Source: CAZAYB01 sp964489215 (GTDB lineage Bacteria; Planctomycetota; Phycisphaerae; Sedimentisphaerales; Anaerohalosphaeraceae). Taken from it: 13,570 nucleotides of DNA. Within the stretch, counting starts at the first letter, position 1. Every line of letters begins with the position of its first letter. Below, piece after piece: positions 7,567 through 13,570 of the stretch. The stretch spans positions 1-13,570 of the forward strand of contig CAZAYB010000055.1 in the NCBI GenBank assembly GCA_964489215.1, given 5' to 3'. Below the pieces are notes generated by a model that worked only from the letters and a program-made list of their open reading frames with translations, made no database searches and was not told the origin of the DNA. The position numbers and the translations under genes are program-made.

Positions 7567-9456
7567 GTGAATGATGTTGGCCAGTTTCTAAAGGAAAGAT
7601 TGGATGATAAGGCCTGTAAAACCCTTATGGCTATTGATAACCCAAGGATGCACAAGTTTGTTGCAGAGTCGATTGAACTGACAAACCCGGAGGAAATTTT
7701 TGTATGCACAGATTCTGAGGAGGATATCAATTTCCTTCGCACTCAGGCAGTTGAAACCGGTGAAGAAAAGAAATTGAAGATTGAAGGTCATACTTATCAT
7801 TTTGACGGGTATAATGACCAGGCTCGAGACCCCTCAAATACAAAATATCTTTTGCCCAAAGGCGTAACTTTAGGCGAAAGATTAAGCTCGATGGACAAGC
7901 AGCAGGGGACAGAAGAGGTAAAGAGTTTCCTTAAGGACTCTTACAAGGGTAAGCTGATGTATATCTGTTTCTGGTGCCTTGGGCCTACGGATTCTGATTT
8001 TTCAATATCATGTATCCAGCTGACGGATTCGCCTTATGTTGCTCATAGTGAGTCGATTTTGTATCGTCCAGGTTATGAACAGTTCAGGAAGCTAAGTTCA
8101 GATGGTGAATTTTTCAAGTTTCTCCATACAGAAGGTGAAGTAGATGAACGAGGGAACAGCAAGAATATCGATAAACGCCGAATTTATATGGATCTTGAAG
8201 ACAATATTGTTTATTCGACTAATACTCAGTACGCAGGCAACACGGTCGGGCTTAAGAAGCTCGCACTGCGTCTTGCAATCAACAAAGCCAGTCGTGAGGG
8301 TTGGCTTGCTGAGCATATGTTTGTAATGGGTGCTCACGGCCCAGGCGGCAGGGTAACTTACTTTACCGGTGCTTTTCCATCTGCCTGCGGCAAAACATCA
8401 ACTGCGATGCTCCCAAAGCAGACCATAATCGGTGATGATATTGCATATCTGCGTAAAACTGAGGATTCTGTAAGATGTGTTAATGTCGAAAGGGGCATTT
8501 TCGGCATTATTCGTGATGTTAACCCTCATGACGACCCGGTGATTTACAATGCATTGAGCAAGCCCGGTGAGGTAATTTTTGGTAATATTTTAGTTAAAGA
8601 AGGCAGGCCTTACTGGATGGGTATGGGAGAGGATATTCCTGAGAAGGGAGAAAACTATGCAGGCAGCTGGCATAAGGGAATGAAAGATGACAAAGGCAAG
8701 GAGATAACGCCTTCTCACAAGAACGCAAGGTATACCATACGAATATCCGCTCTTGACAACAGAGATTCTCTTGCTGATTCTCCTGAAGGTGTCCCGGTTG
8801 GCGGGGTGATATACGGCGGAAGGGACAGCGATACATGGGTCCCGGTGGAGCAGGCATTTAACTGGCACGAAGGTATAATACTAAAGGGGGCTTCTCTTGA
8901 GTCTGAGACAACAGCGGCAACGCTGGGACAGGAAGGTGTACGCAAGTTTAATATAATGGCAAATATGGATTTCGTCTCCATACCTCTAGGAAAGTACATT
9001 CAGAGCAATCTTGATTTCGTGAAAAATGTCAAGGATGCACCTTTGATTTTCTCTGTGAATTATTTCCTTCGGGACGAAAACGGTAACTATCTTAACGGTA
9101 TACTCGATAAGCTGATCTGGGTTCTCTGGGCGGAGCTGAGGGTTAACAACGATGTTGATGCAATAAAGACTCCTTCAGGTTATATTCCTAAGTATGAGGA
9201 CCTTGCCAAGCTCTTCAGTGAGAATCTGGAAGGGGATGAGGGTAAATATACCCAGGAAGATTATGTAAAGCAATTTACTGTCAGGATACCGAATATGCTT
9301 ACTAAGATTGACCGTGTAGAAGAAATTTATAGAAAGAGTGTAGCTGACACGCCGGATATTGTTTATGAAACTTTTGATAAGCAGCGAGACAGGCTCAGGC
9401 AGGCCAGGGCGAAGTACGGCGATTTTATCAATCCATTCGATCTGGACGTTAAATAA
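7567..9456 (+). CDS. pckG: Phosphoenolpyruvate carboxykinase (GTP)
   Basis: A 629-residue GTP-dependent PEP carboxykinase that interconverts oxaloacetate + GTP with PEP + GDP + CO2 in the cytoplasm, feeding gluconeogenesis or running in reverse for anaplerosis. Signatures of the GTP class are present: the P-loop kinase-1 motif with its reactive Cys, FPSACGKTSTAM (270-281, Cys274), the kinase-2 metal-binding motif GDDIAYLR (289-296), and the nucleotide/PEP-site context NALSKPGEVIFGN. Length is slightly above the usual ~600. The start is GTG 7567, with GGAG at 7555-7558 and no nearby ATG that fits better. It stands alone, with its own promoter upstream and a strong terminator at 9479-9515, so it is probably monocistronic. 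Confidence 0.97.
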   Translation: MNDVGQFLKERLDDKACKTLMAIDNPRMHKFVAESIELTNPEEIFVCTDSEEDINFLRTQAVETGEEKKLKIEGHTYHFDGYNDQARDPSNTKYLLPKGVTLGERLSSMDKQQGTEEVKSFLKDSYKGKLMYICFWCLGPTDSDFSISCIQLTDSPYVAHSESILYRPGYEQFRKLSSDGEFFKFLHTEGEVDERGNSKNIDKRRIYMDLEDNIVYSTNTQYAGNTVGLKKLALRLAINKASREGWLAEHMFVMGAHGPGGRVTYFTGAFPSACGKTSTAMLPKQTIIGDDIAYLRKTEDSVRCVNVERGIFGIIRDVNPHDDPVIYNALSKPGEVIFGNILVKEGRPYWMGMGEDIPEKGENYAGSWHKGMKDDKGKEITPSHKNARYTIRISALDNRDSLADSPEGVPVGGVIYGGRDSDTWVPVEQAFNWHEGIILKGASLESETTAATLGQEGVRKFNIMANMDFVSIPLGKYIQSNLDFVKNVKDAPLIFSVNYFLRDENGNYLNGILDKLIWVLWAELRVNNDVDAIKTPSGYIPKYEDLAKLFSENLEGDEGKYTQEDYVKQFTVRIPNMLTKIDRVEEIYRKSVADTPDIVYETFDKQRDRLRQARAKYGDFINPFDLDVK

Positions 9457-9478
9457 GCAAAACTAAATAGATTTTTCC

Positions 9479-9515
9479 AAAGGCCGATACGTTTTACGCG
9501 AATCGGCCTTTTTTT
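9479..9515 (+). terminator. Intrinsic terminator of pckG
   Basis: AAAGGCCGAT (9479-9488) pairs perfectly over ten bases with ATCGGCCTTT (9502-9511), with a 13-base loop, and the T-run continues to 9515. It begins 22 bases after the pckG stop. Confidence 0.92.
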
Positions 9516-9545
9516 AACAGCTATTTGTAATATTATTGGGCTCTT

Positions 9546-9591
9546 AAATCAGGGTTAATAGAAAATTGCGCGCAAAAAACAACCCTGATTT
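9546..9591. repeat. Perfect 11-bp inverted repeat with an inner palindrome
   Basis: AAATCAGGGTT (9546-9556) and AACCCTGATTT (9581-9591) are exact reverse complements. The 24-base loop contains the 10-bp palindrome TTGCGCGCAA (9566-9575). It lies 40 bases past the stop of the minus-strand gene ending at 9631, so it may be that gene's transcript-end hairpin. No strong U-run follows on either strand. A protein-binding site is the other possibility. Confidence 0.5.
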
Positions 9592-9630
9592 GTGAGAAGT
9601 TTTTGGATTGGCTTTACGGTTAATTGCCTG

Positions 9631-10179
9631 TCAGAGCTGCCAGTTCTGGGGGTATTTAATTTTGTTTGTACTTATCGCAAGAACGCGAGTGAGTTTTTCA
9701 ACCAAAGCGGTTGTTCGTTTTATCTGTGTATTAGTACCCTGATTTTGAGCAGGGTCCTTAAGAACGCATATTCTTATGGTGTCTGTAGACCCGTACCAGT
9801 TTTTATCAGGCAGTGCAGATCTTTGTCTTAGCCATTTTTTTGTAGGTTCTATTCTGCCGTCGCTGCTCTGATGGTTATATATGACAAAATGGAAATTCAG
9901 GTCGCCGCTGTTCTTTAGTCCCTGTTTTTGTGCCAGATCGTTAAGGTCGGTTGCGCTCAGATCGAAATAATGAACTTCTATACTGCTCCATGGATAAAGA
10001 TGCGGGCTTTCAAGATTTAATGTAATCTTATCGAGGGGGTCCAAAGTTACATAGCTTGCAAGGCTAAAAGCTCCTGCGGTTGGTCTTTTACTGTCAAGTG
10101 CCATGAGAACCGCCGCTCCTATACTCATACTGATTACAAGAGCTAATAGGATTTTTGCTGTTCTCGTCTGGTCTGTCAT
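9631..10179 (-). CDS. Membrane-anchored degenerate amidase_2/PGRP-fold protein
   Basis: A 182-residue protein with one N-terminal membrane segment (about 9-28) followed by an extracytoplasmic domain. The order of motifs resembles N-acetylmuramoyl-L-alanine amidase type 2 (PGRP fold): SIEVHYFDLSAT (66-77, where the family has I-x-I-H-H-S-x-T), FHFVIYN (96-102, for Y-H-F-V-I), DGRIEPTKKWLRQ (107-119), DTIRICVL (133-140, for x-I-G-I-C-L-V), then a helix and IKYPQNW (174-180) where the family has I-x-G-H. The second His of the HH pair and the late His are replaced by Tyr, so zinc binding and catalysis look lost. I infer a cell-wall-binding or structural remnant. ATG 10179 is preceded by CCGGAA. 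The gene is isolated and points at pckG. The fold is recognised by eye only. Confidence 0.45.
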   Translation of the reverse strand: MTDQTRTAKILLALVISMSIGAAVLMALDSKRPTAGAFSLASYVTLDPLDKITLNLESPHLYPWSSIEVHYFDLSATDLNDLAQKQGLKNSGDLNFHFVIYNHQSSDGRIEPTKKWLRQRSALPDKNWYGSTDTIRICVLKDPAQNQGTNTQIKRTTALVEKLTRVLAISTNKIKYPQNWQL

Positions 10180-10364
10180 ATTCGTTCCGGTAAGTTAAAA
10201 AAATCAAACCTGAATAATCAGGAATTAACAGTTATTTTATTATCGGCTAACTTTAGTTGTTCCATTAAAAGTTTACCACTTATTACCCAAATATGATACA
10301 AAAATTATAAAAAATGAAAATGTTTTTTTTCACCGTTCATGGATCGTTTTTCTTATTGGTATTA

Positions 10365-10391
10365 TTTAACGATTTTAACGGTTTTAAGGAA
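10365..10391 (+). repeat. Three tandem 9-bp repeats upstream of the promoter
   Basis: TTTAACGAT, TTTAACGGT and TTTAAGGAA follow one another without a gap, ending 30 bases upstream of the -35 at 10422. They could be an activator site, but the region is AT-rich and a chance origin is possible. Confidence 0.35.
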
Positions 10392-10421
10392 TATATCGCC
10401 GTGATTTAGTCCGAATATGTC

Positions 10422-10450
10422 TTGACAAGTACGGATTTATCCGATATATA
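10422..10450 (+). promoter_or_regulatory. Strong sigma70-like promoter with a palindrome in its spacer
   Basis: Perfect TTGACA (10422-10427), a 17-bp spacer and TATATA (10445-10450). Within the spacer, CGGAT (10432-10436), TT and ATCCG (10439-10443) form a perfect inverted repeat, a typical place for a repressor site. AAGGAG at 10465-10470 serves the gene starting at 10476. Confidence 0.7.
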
Positions 10451-10475
10451 AAAGTTAAGCTAAGAAGGAGAGGTC

Positions 10476-11171
10476 ATGTCAGAGATAGATATTATTAGGG
10501 AGATCGCTCAGCAGACGCTTAAGGTGCCGACTCTTACCGGTACAATGGATAATGTCCTGTGGGACAGAACCCAGCGGCTGTTAAGAAACGTAGAGCATAT
10601 CAGCAGGCTCGATGAGGTTAAGTCTCGCAAGCTTTCTTTGGATAGAAATTGTCTTGTTGCAGCCACATATTTTTGCGATGCCGGTTTCGCCCGTTACGCA
10701 GATGCTGAGGATACTTCCGCGAGGATAGTTCTGGCAGATGTAAGTTACGCCGAGCTGCAGGATTTTTCGACACAGGTGGTAAATGACAAGTTGTCAGGTG
10801 CTGTTTCCGGCCCGAAGATTGATAAAATCAACAAGATAATTTTGGAATCTCATAACAAACGTACGAATATGCTTGAGGCTATGGTTCTTTCTGATGCGAG
10901 AAACCTTGATGACATGGGGGTAATCGGGATATTTAACGAGTTTCGAAGGTATGTAATACATGGCAAAGGTGCCAGTGACGCGATTGAGAGCTGGAAAAGG
11001 AAGATCGACTATCGTTACTGGGACGCCAGACTTAAGGAAAGTTTCAGGTTTGAGTCGGTGCGAAAGATAGCAAAGCAGAGATTTAACGCAGCTGAATATT
11101 TTATGAATCAGCTTACTCAGGAAAATTCAGCCAAGGATATTGAAGAACTGATTCTTGAGTCGCTTGACTGA
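10476..11171 (+). CDS. HD-domain-like protein with altered metal ligands
   Basis: A 231-residue, mostly helical cytoplasmic protein. Its pattern recalls small HD phosphohydrolases: a leading helix with LWDRTQRLLRNVEHI (28-42) where the family has W-x-H-S-x-R-V, then LVAATYFCDAGF (60-71) in place of A-A-L-L-H-D-I-G, ILESHNKR (122-129) with a retained His126, and EAMVLSDARNLDDMG (134-148) matching the late E-A-x-x-x-x-D-A-D-x-L-D. The first His and the His of the HD pair are gone (Asp30/Arg31 and Cys67), so the usual two-metal site is probably not formed. Function is unknown. The start ATG 10476 has the strong ribosome site AAGGAGAGG. It is followed by coaD 26 bases later, so the two are likely co-transcribed. 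The HD assignment is by eye and moderate. Confidence 0.6.
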   Translation: MSEIDIIREIAQQTLKVPTLTGTMDNVLWDRTQRLLRNVEHISRLDEVKSRKLSLDRNCLVAATYFCDAGFARYADAEDTSARIVLADVSYAELQDFSTQVVNDKLSGAVSGPKIDKINKIILESHNKRTNMLEAMVLSDARNLDDMGVIGIFNEFRRYVIHGKGASDAIESWKRKIDYRYWDARLKESFRFESVRKIAKQRFNAAEYFMNQLTQENSAKDIEELILESLD

Positions 11172-11197
11172 TTTGTAATTTAATCCGGTTTAGATAT

Positions 11198-11719
11198 ATG
11201 CCTAATACAGTTGATAAAGAGCATCAGCCGGTCAAAGCGATATTCCCCGGCTCATTTGATCCAATAACAAACGGTCATCTTGATGTTATTAAAAGGGGCG
11301 TAAAGCTCTTTGACCATCTCATAATAGCGGTTGGTCAAAATCCCGGCAAGGATGAGCTTTTCAGTTTATCAGAGCGGGTGGATATGATAAAGGAGCTTGT
11401 AAATCAGATGCCCAGGGTTACTGTCGAGCAATACGACACTCTTACAGTGGAATTTGCCGCCGCTAAAAAAGCTTCGGTAATGCTCAGGGGGCTTCGTAAT
11501 CTTACGGATGTTCAGTATGAATTTCAGCTTGCGATGACAAACAGGACAGTTGCCGGTATTGAGACGGTTTTTGTTATGACCAGCGAAGAATTTGGTTATG
11601 TAAACTCTACAATGGTTCGTGAGATAGCTTTGCTTGGCGGTGATGTTTCCAAGTTAATACCTCTTTCGGTTTATGAACGGGTAAAAAAGTCTGTTAAGGC
11701 CAGGGTTGAAAATCGATAA
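11198..11719 (+). CDS. coaD: Phosphopantetheine adenylyltransferase
   Basis: A 173-residue nucleotidyltransferase that joins ATP and 4'-phosphopantetheine to give dephospho-CoA, the fourth step of CoA synthesis. Visible motifs are PGSFDPITNGH (17-27, containing the T/HxGH adenylate-binding signature), RGLRNLTDVQYE (97-108, the conserved RGLR loop) and NSTMVRE (136-142, the ISSTxxR-type motif). Family length is ~160; here about 12 residues precede the usual start at KAIFPGSF. ATG 11198 has only a weak CCGG-type ribosome site, suggesting translation depends on the upstream gene or is modest. It is the second gene of the 10476-11719 unit, and coaX in this window catalyses an earlier step of the same pathway. 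Confidence 0.96.
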   Translation: MPNTVDKEHQPVKAIFPGSFDPITNGHLDVIKRGVKLFDHLIIAVGQNPGKDELFSLSERVDMIKELVNQMPRVTVEQYDTLTVEFAAAKKASVMLRGLRNLTDVQYEFQLAMTNRTVAGIETVFVMTSEEFGYVNSTMVREIALLGGDVSKLIPLSVYERVKKSVKARVENR

Positions 11720-11914
11720 GTTCACAACAGTCACGAACAACATAAGTCAAATTAAAGTATAGATTTAATATGTTTTTGTATTAGTTTACAGTTAAGGCGC
11801 AATTTTGTCGATATATTCCCTGTACATTCATGAAACTGAATTATTGGAGTTTTAGGAGCGGTTCCGATAAAAAAATCAGTATATATCCTGTTAATAATCA
11901 AAAAAAATTAGCGC

Positions 11915-11945
11915 ATTACCATTCTTTAAATATTATAATGGTAAT
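11915..11945 (+). promoter_or_regulatory. Palindromic operator over the mcsA -10 box
   Basis: ATTACCATT (11915-11923) and AATGGTAAT (11937-11945) form a perfect 9-bp inverted repeat with a 13-base spacer. TATAAT (11934-11939) overlaps the right arm, and the mcsA ATG follows at 11964 after AAAGG. No good -35 is seen. It matches neither the CtsR heptad direct repeat nor CIRCE (TTAGCACTC-N9-GAGTGCTAA), so the regulator is unknown. Confidence 0.55.
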
Positions 11946-11963
11946 TGAAAGGCAGATAAAAAA

Positions 11964-12472
11964 ATGAAATGTCAGTGTTGCAAAGCGAGTGCTACTATTC
12001 ATATAACGGAAATACATGACGGTCAGAGGGTTGAGACTCATCTTTGTGAGCAGTGCGCCCAGAAACAGGGAGTTGCGGTTAAAAGCCAGATTCCTTTAAA
12101 TGAGCTCCTCACGACCTTGCTTTCTTCAAAAAAGGTAATCAGATTGACACTATAAGTGAAGATTCAGCGTCTAATCACAGCTGTCCTGAATGTCAGATGA
12201 GCTATAATGATTTCAGAAAAGAAGGGCTTTTGGGCTGTCCTAACGACTATGAAGCATTCGGGGATCAGATAAAAGCGGTGATTGAAAGTGCGCAGTCTCA
12301 AAATGATACTCATAAAGGAAAGGTACCCAAATCTGCCCCGGAAAAGACCAAAAAACAGGTTGAAATTAATAAGCTCCAGCAGGAGCTTGACAAGGCTGTA
12401 AAAGAGGAAAAATACGAACTGGCTGCGGAATTAAGGGATAAACTGGCAAAACTGGAAAATGAAGCCCAGTGA
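11964..12472 (+). CDS. mcsA: McsA, zinc-finger/UVR activator of the arginine kinase, with a -1 frameshift
   Basis: Read with a -1 shift at 12134, this gives a 169-residue McsA, close to the 185 of B. subtilis. McsA binds and activates McsB and carries zinc fingers. The first frame gives residues 1-57 with CQCC (3-6) and CEQC (28-31); without shifting it stops at TAA 12153-12155 after 63 residues. The second frame continues with GNQIDTISEDSASNHSCPEC, a second finger (Cys74, Cys77, Cys92, with CPND where Firmicutes have CxxC) and a C-terminal UVR helix pair (about 134-169, with ELAAELRDKLAKLE). The junction is the slippery heptamer A-AAA-AAG. It could be a programmed shift, a real mutation or one missing A in the assembly. 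The stop overlaps the mcsB start by 14 bases, as in a coupled pair. Confidence 0.85.
12128..12134 (+). other. A-AAA-AAG slippery heptamer in mcsA
   Basis: In the zero frame of mcsA the bases divide as tcA AAA AAG, exactly the X-XXY-YYZ heptamer of the E. coli dnaX -1 frameshift. A -1 slip here joins the two halves of McsA without loss. No Shine-Dalgarno-like stimulator is seen upstream. The nearest downstream hairpin is only four pairs (CACT 12148-12151 with AGTG 12155-12158), so a stimulator is weak or absent. Confidence 0.6.
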
Positions 12473-13514
12473 TATAAGTAATAATATAAGTGAGTGGTTT
12501 AACGGGTCGGGACCAAGGGCTGATGTTGTAATTTCATCACGTATACGTCTTGCCAGAAATATGGCAGGATATGCATTTCTTTCCCGTCTAAGCGATCAGA
12601 GCCAAAGACAGATTCATGATAAGTTAAAAGAGACCATTTTGTCGCTTGAGCTTGGTGAAAAGGTCTGGTTTATTGACATAGACGGTGCGCCTGCTATTGA
12701 CCGGGAACTTTTGATAGAAAGACACCTTATTTCACGAAGACATGCAAAAGGAAAAGGGCCAAGGGGAGCGGTGATAGCTAAAAGCGAGTGCTTTTCGGCT
12801 ATGATTAACGAGGAAGACCATCTGCGTATACAAGTTATACAGGCCGGTCTGCAGCTTAAAAAGTGCTGGGAAAAGATAAGCAGATATGATGATCTTATTG
12901 AGGATAAGGTGCAGTTTGCTTTTAGTAAACAGTATGGGTACCTTACCGCCTGCCCTACCAATGTTGGAACAGGGATACGGGTTTCAGTTATGCTTCATTT
13001 GCCTGCTTTGAAAATGACCAATCAGATAGATAAATTCATGAATGCCGCACGGGATATGGATTTTGCTGTCAGGGGGCTCTTTGGCGAAGGTTCAGAGGCG
13101 GTCGGAGACTTTTTCCAATTGTCAAATCAGGTTACACTTGGCAAATCTGAGATGGAAATTATTGAGGAATTCAGCGAACAGATCGTCCCCAGGATAATAG
13201 ATTATGAGCTTTTGGCAAGGGAGGAGCTCATAAAAAACAAGGCTCATCTTCTGGACGATAAAATACAGCGGGCTTTGGGGGTTTTAAAAAGTGCCAGAAT
13301 GATAAGCTCAAAGGAAGCTCTTTTTCTGCTAAGCAATGTCAGAATGGGAGTAAATCTTAAACGTATTACTGATATACCAATCTCTACAGTGAATGAGCTT
13401 TTCATGCTGACCTTGCCTGCCCATTTGCAGGTTAACAGCGGAAGTGAACTGGATGCCGATGGCAGAGATCTTATGAGGGCCCAGATAATACGAGGCAAGC
13501 TGTCATTGAATTGA
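12459..13514 (+). CDS. mcsB: McsB, protein-arginine kinase
   Basis: A 351-residue phosphagen-kinase-fold enzyme that phosphorylates arginine side chains in proteins, marking them for Clp protease and controlling heat-shock regulators in Firmicutes. Motifs: SSRIRLARN (26-34), NEEDHLRIQ (117-125), the guanido-kinase signature CPTNVGTG (165-172) with Cys165, and near the C-terminus RDLMRA (336-341), matching the RDxxRA phospho-arginine-sensing motif of McsB, which separates it from creatine and arginine kinases. Length matches the usual ~360. The start ATG 12459 lies inside the mcsA end, with GGA four bases upstream. McsB needs McsA for activity in B. subtilis, so the upstream frameshift may affect it. 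No ctsR is adjacent; whether clpC follows cannot be seen here. Confidence 0.96.
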   Translation: MKPSDISNNISEWFNGSGPRADVVISSRIRLARNMAGYAFLSRLSDQSQRQIHDKLKETILSLELGEKVWFIDIDGAPAIDRELLIERHLISRRHAKGKGPRGAVIAKSECFSAMINEEDHLRIQVIQAGLQLKKCWEKISRYDDLIEDKVQFAFSKQYGYLTACPTNVGTGIRVSVMLHLPALKMTNQIDKFMNAARDMDFAVRGLFGEGSEAVGDFFQLSNQVTLGKSEMEIIEEFSEQIVPRIIDYELLAREELIKNKAHLLDDKIQRALGVLKSARMISSKEALFLLSNVRMGVNLKRITDIPISTVNELFMLTLPAHLQVNSGSELDADGRDLMRAQIIRGKLSLN

Positions 13515-13570
13515 TAAACCCCCTGGTTTGGGTCTGCCAAATTGGCAATTCAGCATAAAATGGCACAGGT
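13515..13570. other. Region downstream of mcsB with a short palindrome
   Basis: TGCCAA-A-TTGGCA (13535-13547) is a perfect 6-bp inverted repeat, and AAACC/GGTTT (13516-13529) can form a small hairpin. Neither is followed by a T-run before the window ends. They may belong to the control region of the next gene. Confidence 0.3.

Larger units (their letters stand above)
10180..10475. other. Divergent intergenic region between the amidase-like gene and the HD-like/coaD operon
   Basis: About 296 AT-rich bases. It holds three tandem 9-mers (10365-10391) and a strong rightward promoter (10422-10450). No clear promoter was found for the leftward gene, and no ORF or tRNA was seen. Confidence 0.5.

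Noticed and set aside
8590..8999. Several nested minus-strand ORFs
   Set aside because: All lie inside the intact pckG coding region and overlap one another.
11720..11963. Possible small gene or RNA between coaD and mcsA
   Set aside because: No ORF with a ribosome site, no cloverleaf and no strong stem apart from the operator-like palindrome.
12162..12191. ATTCAG/CTGAAT hairpin as the stimulator of the mcsA frameshift
   Set aside because: It starts 27 bases after the heptamer, too far compared with the usual 5-9 base spacer, and has only six pairs around an 18-base loop.
12197..12472. Second half of McsA as an independent gene starting at ATG 12197
   Set aside because: No ribosome site precedes it, and the conserved CPEC motif lies upstream of that ATG in the same frame, so it is the continuation of mcsA.

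Overview
The window reads as chromosomal housekeeping DNA from a bacterium of moderate GC content, most plausibly a planctomycete of the Phycisphaerae type. That placement is inferred from gene content and protein style: a GTP-type PEP carboxykinase, a type III pantothenate kinase, an McsA/McsB arginine-kinase pair outside a Firmicutes-like context, a NagB-PIG-L fusion, and an amidase-fold remnant. No rRNA, tRNA, CRISPR array, transposase or phage gene was seen.

Layout. (1) Positions 1-680, minus strand: a highly basic protein with a Lys/Ser/Thr-rich, histone H1-like tail that runs off the left edge. (2) 995-3941, plus strand: a translationally coupled operon of obg, coaX and an MnmE-like GTPase, with a 4-base overlap at each junction. 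(3) 3966-7343: an AraC-type regulator (minus) divergent from a 787-residue NagB/PIG-L two-domain protein (plus). They share a 117-base region holding two overlapping sigma70-like promoters and GTTAC half-sites spaced 21 bp apart. (4) 7567-9456: GTP-dependent PEP carboxykinase with its own promoter and a strong intrinsic terminator. (5) 9631-10179, minus: a membrane-anchored, apparently inactive amidase_2-like protein. (6) 10476-11719, plus: a degenerate HD-domain-like protein followed closely by coaD. (7) 11964-13514, plus: mcsA, interrupted by a -1 frameshift at a dnaX-like slippery heptamer, overlapping mcsB.

How the genes fit together. coaX and coaD supply the first and fourth steps of CoA synthesis from pantothenate. 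obg and the MnmE-like GTPase belong to ribosome and tRNA maturation. The araC/nagB-PIG-L pair looks like a locally regulated amino-sugar unit. PEP carboxykinase links the C4 acid pool and glycolysis/gluconeogenesis. McsA/McsB should form a protein-arginine kinase and its activator, usually tied to Clp proteolysis; a clp gene may lie just past the right edge, but it is not in the window.

Most of the window is ordinary. The points most worth a second look are the AAAAAAG slippery site inside mcsA, the regulatory architecture between araC and the nagB fusion, and several family members that lack key residues: NagB Glu148 equivalent, MnmE C-terminal Cys motif, HD metal ligands and amidase zinc ligands.
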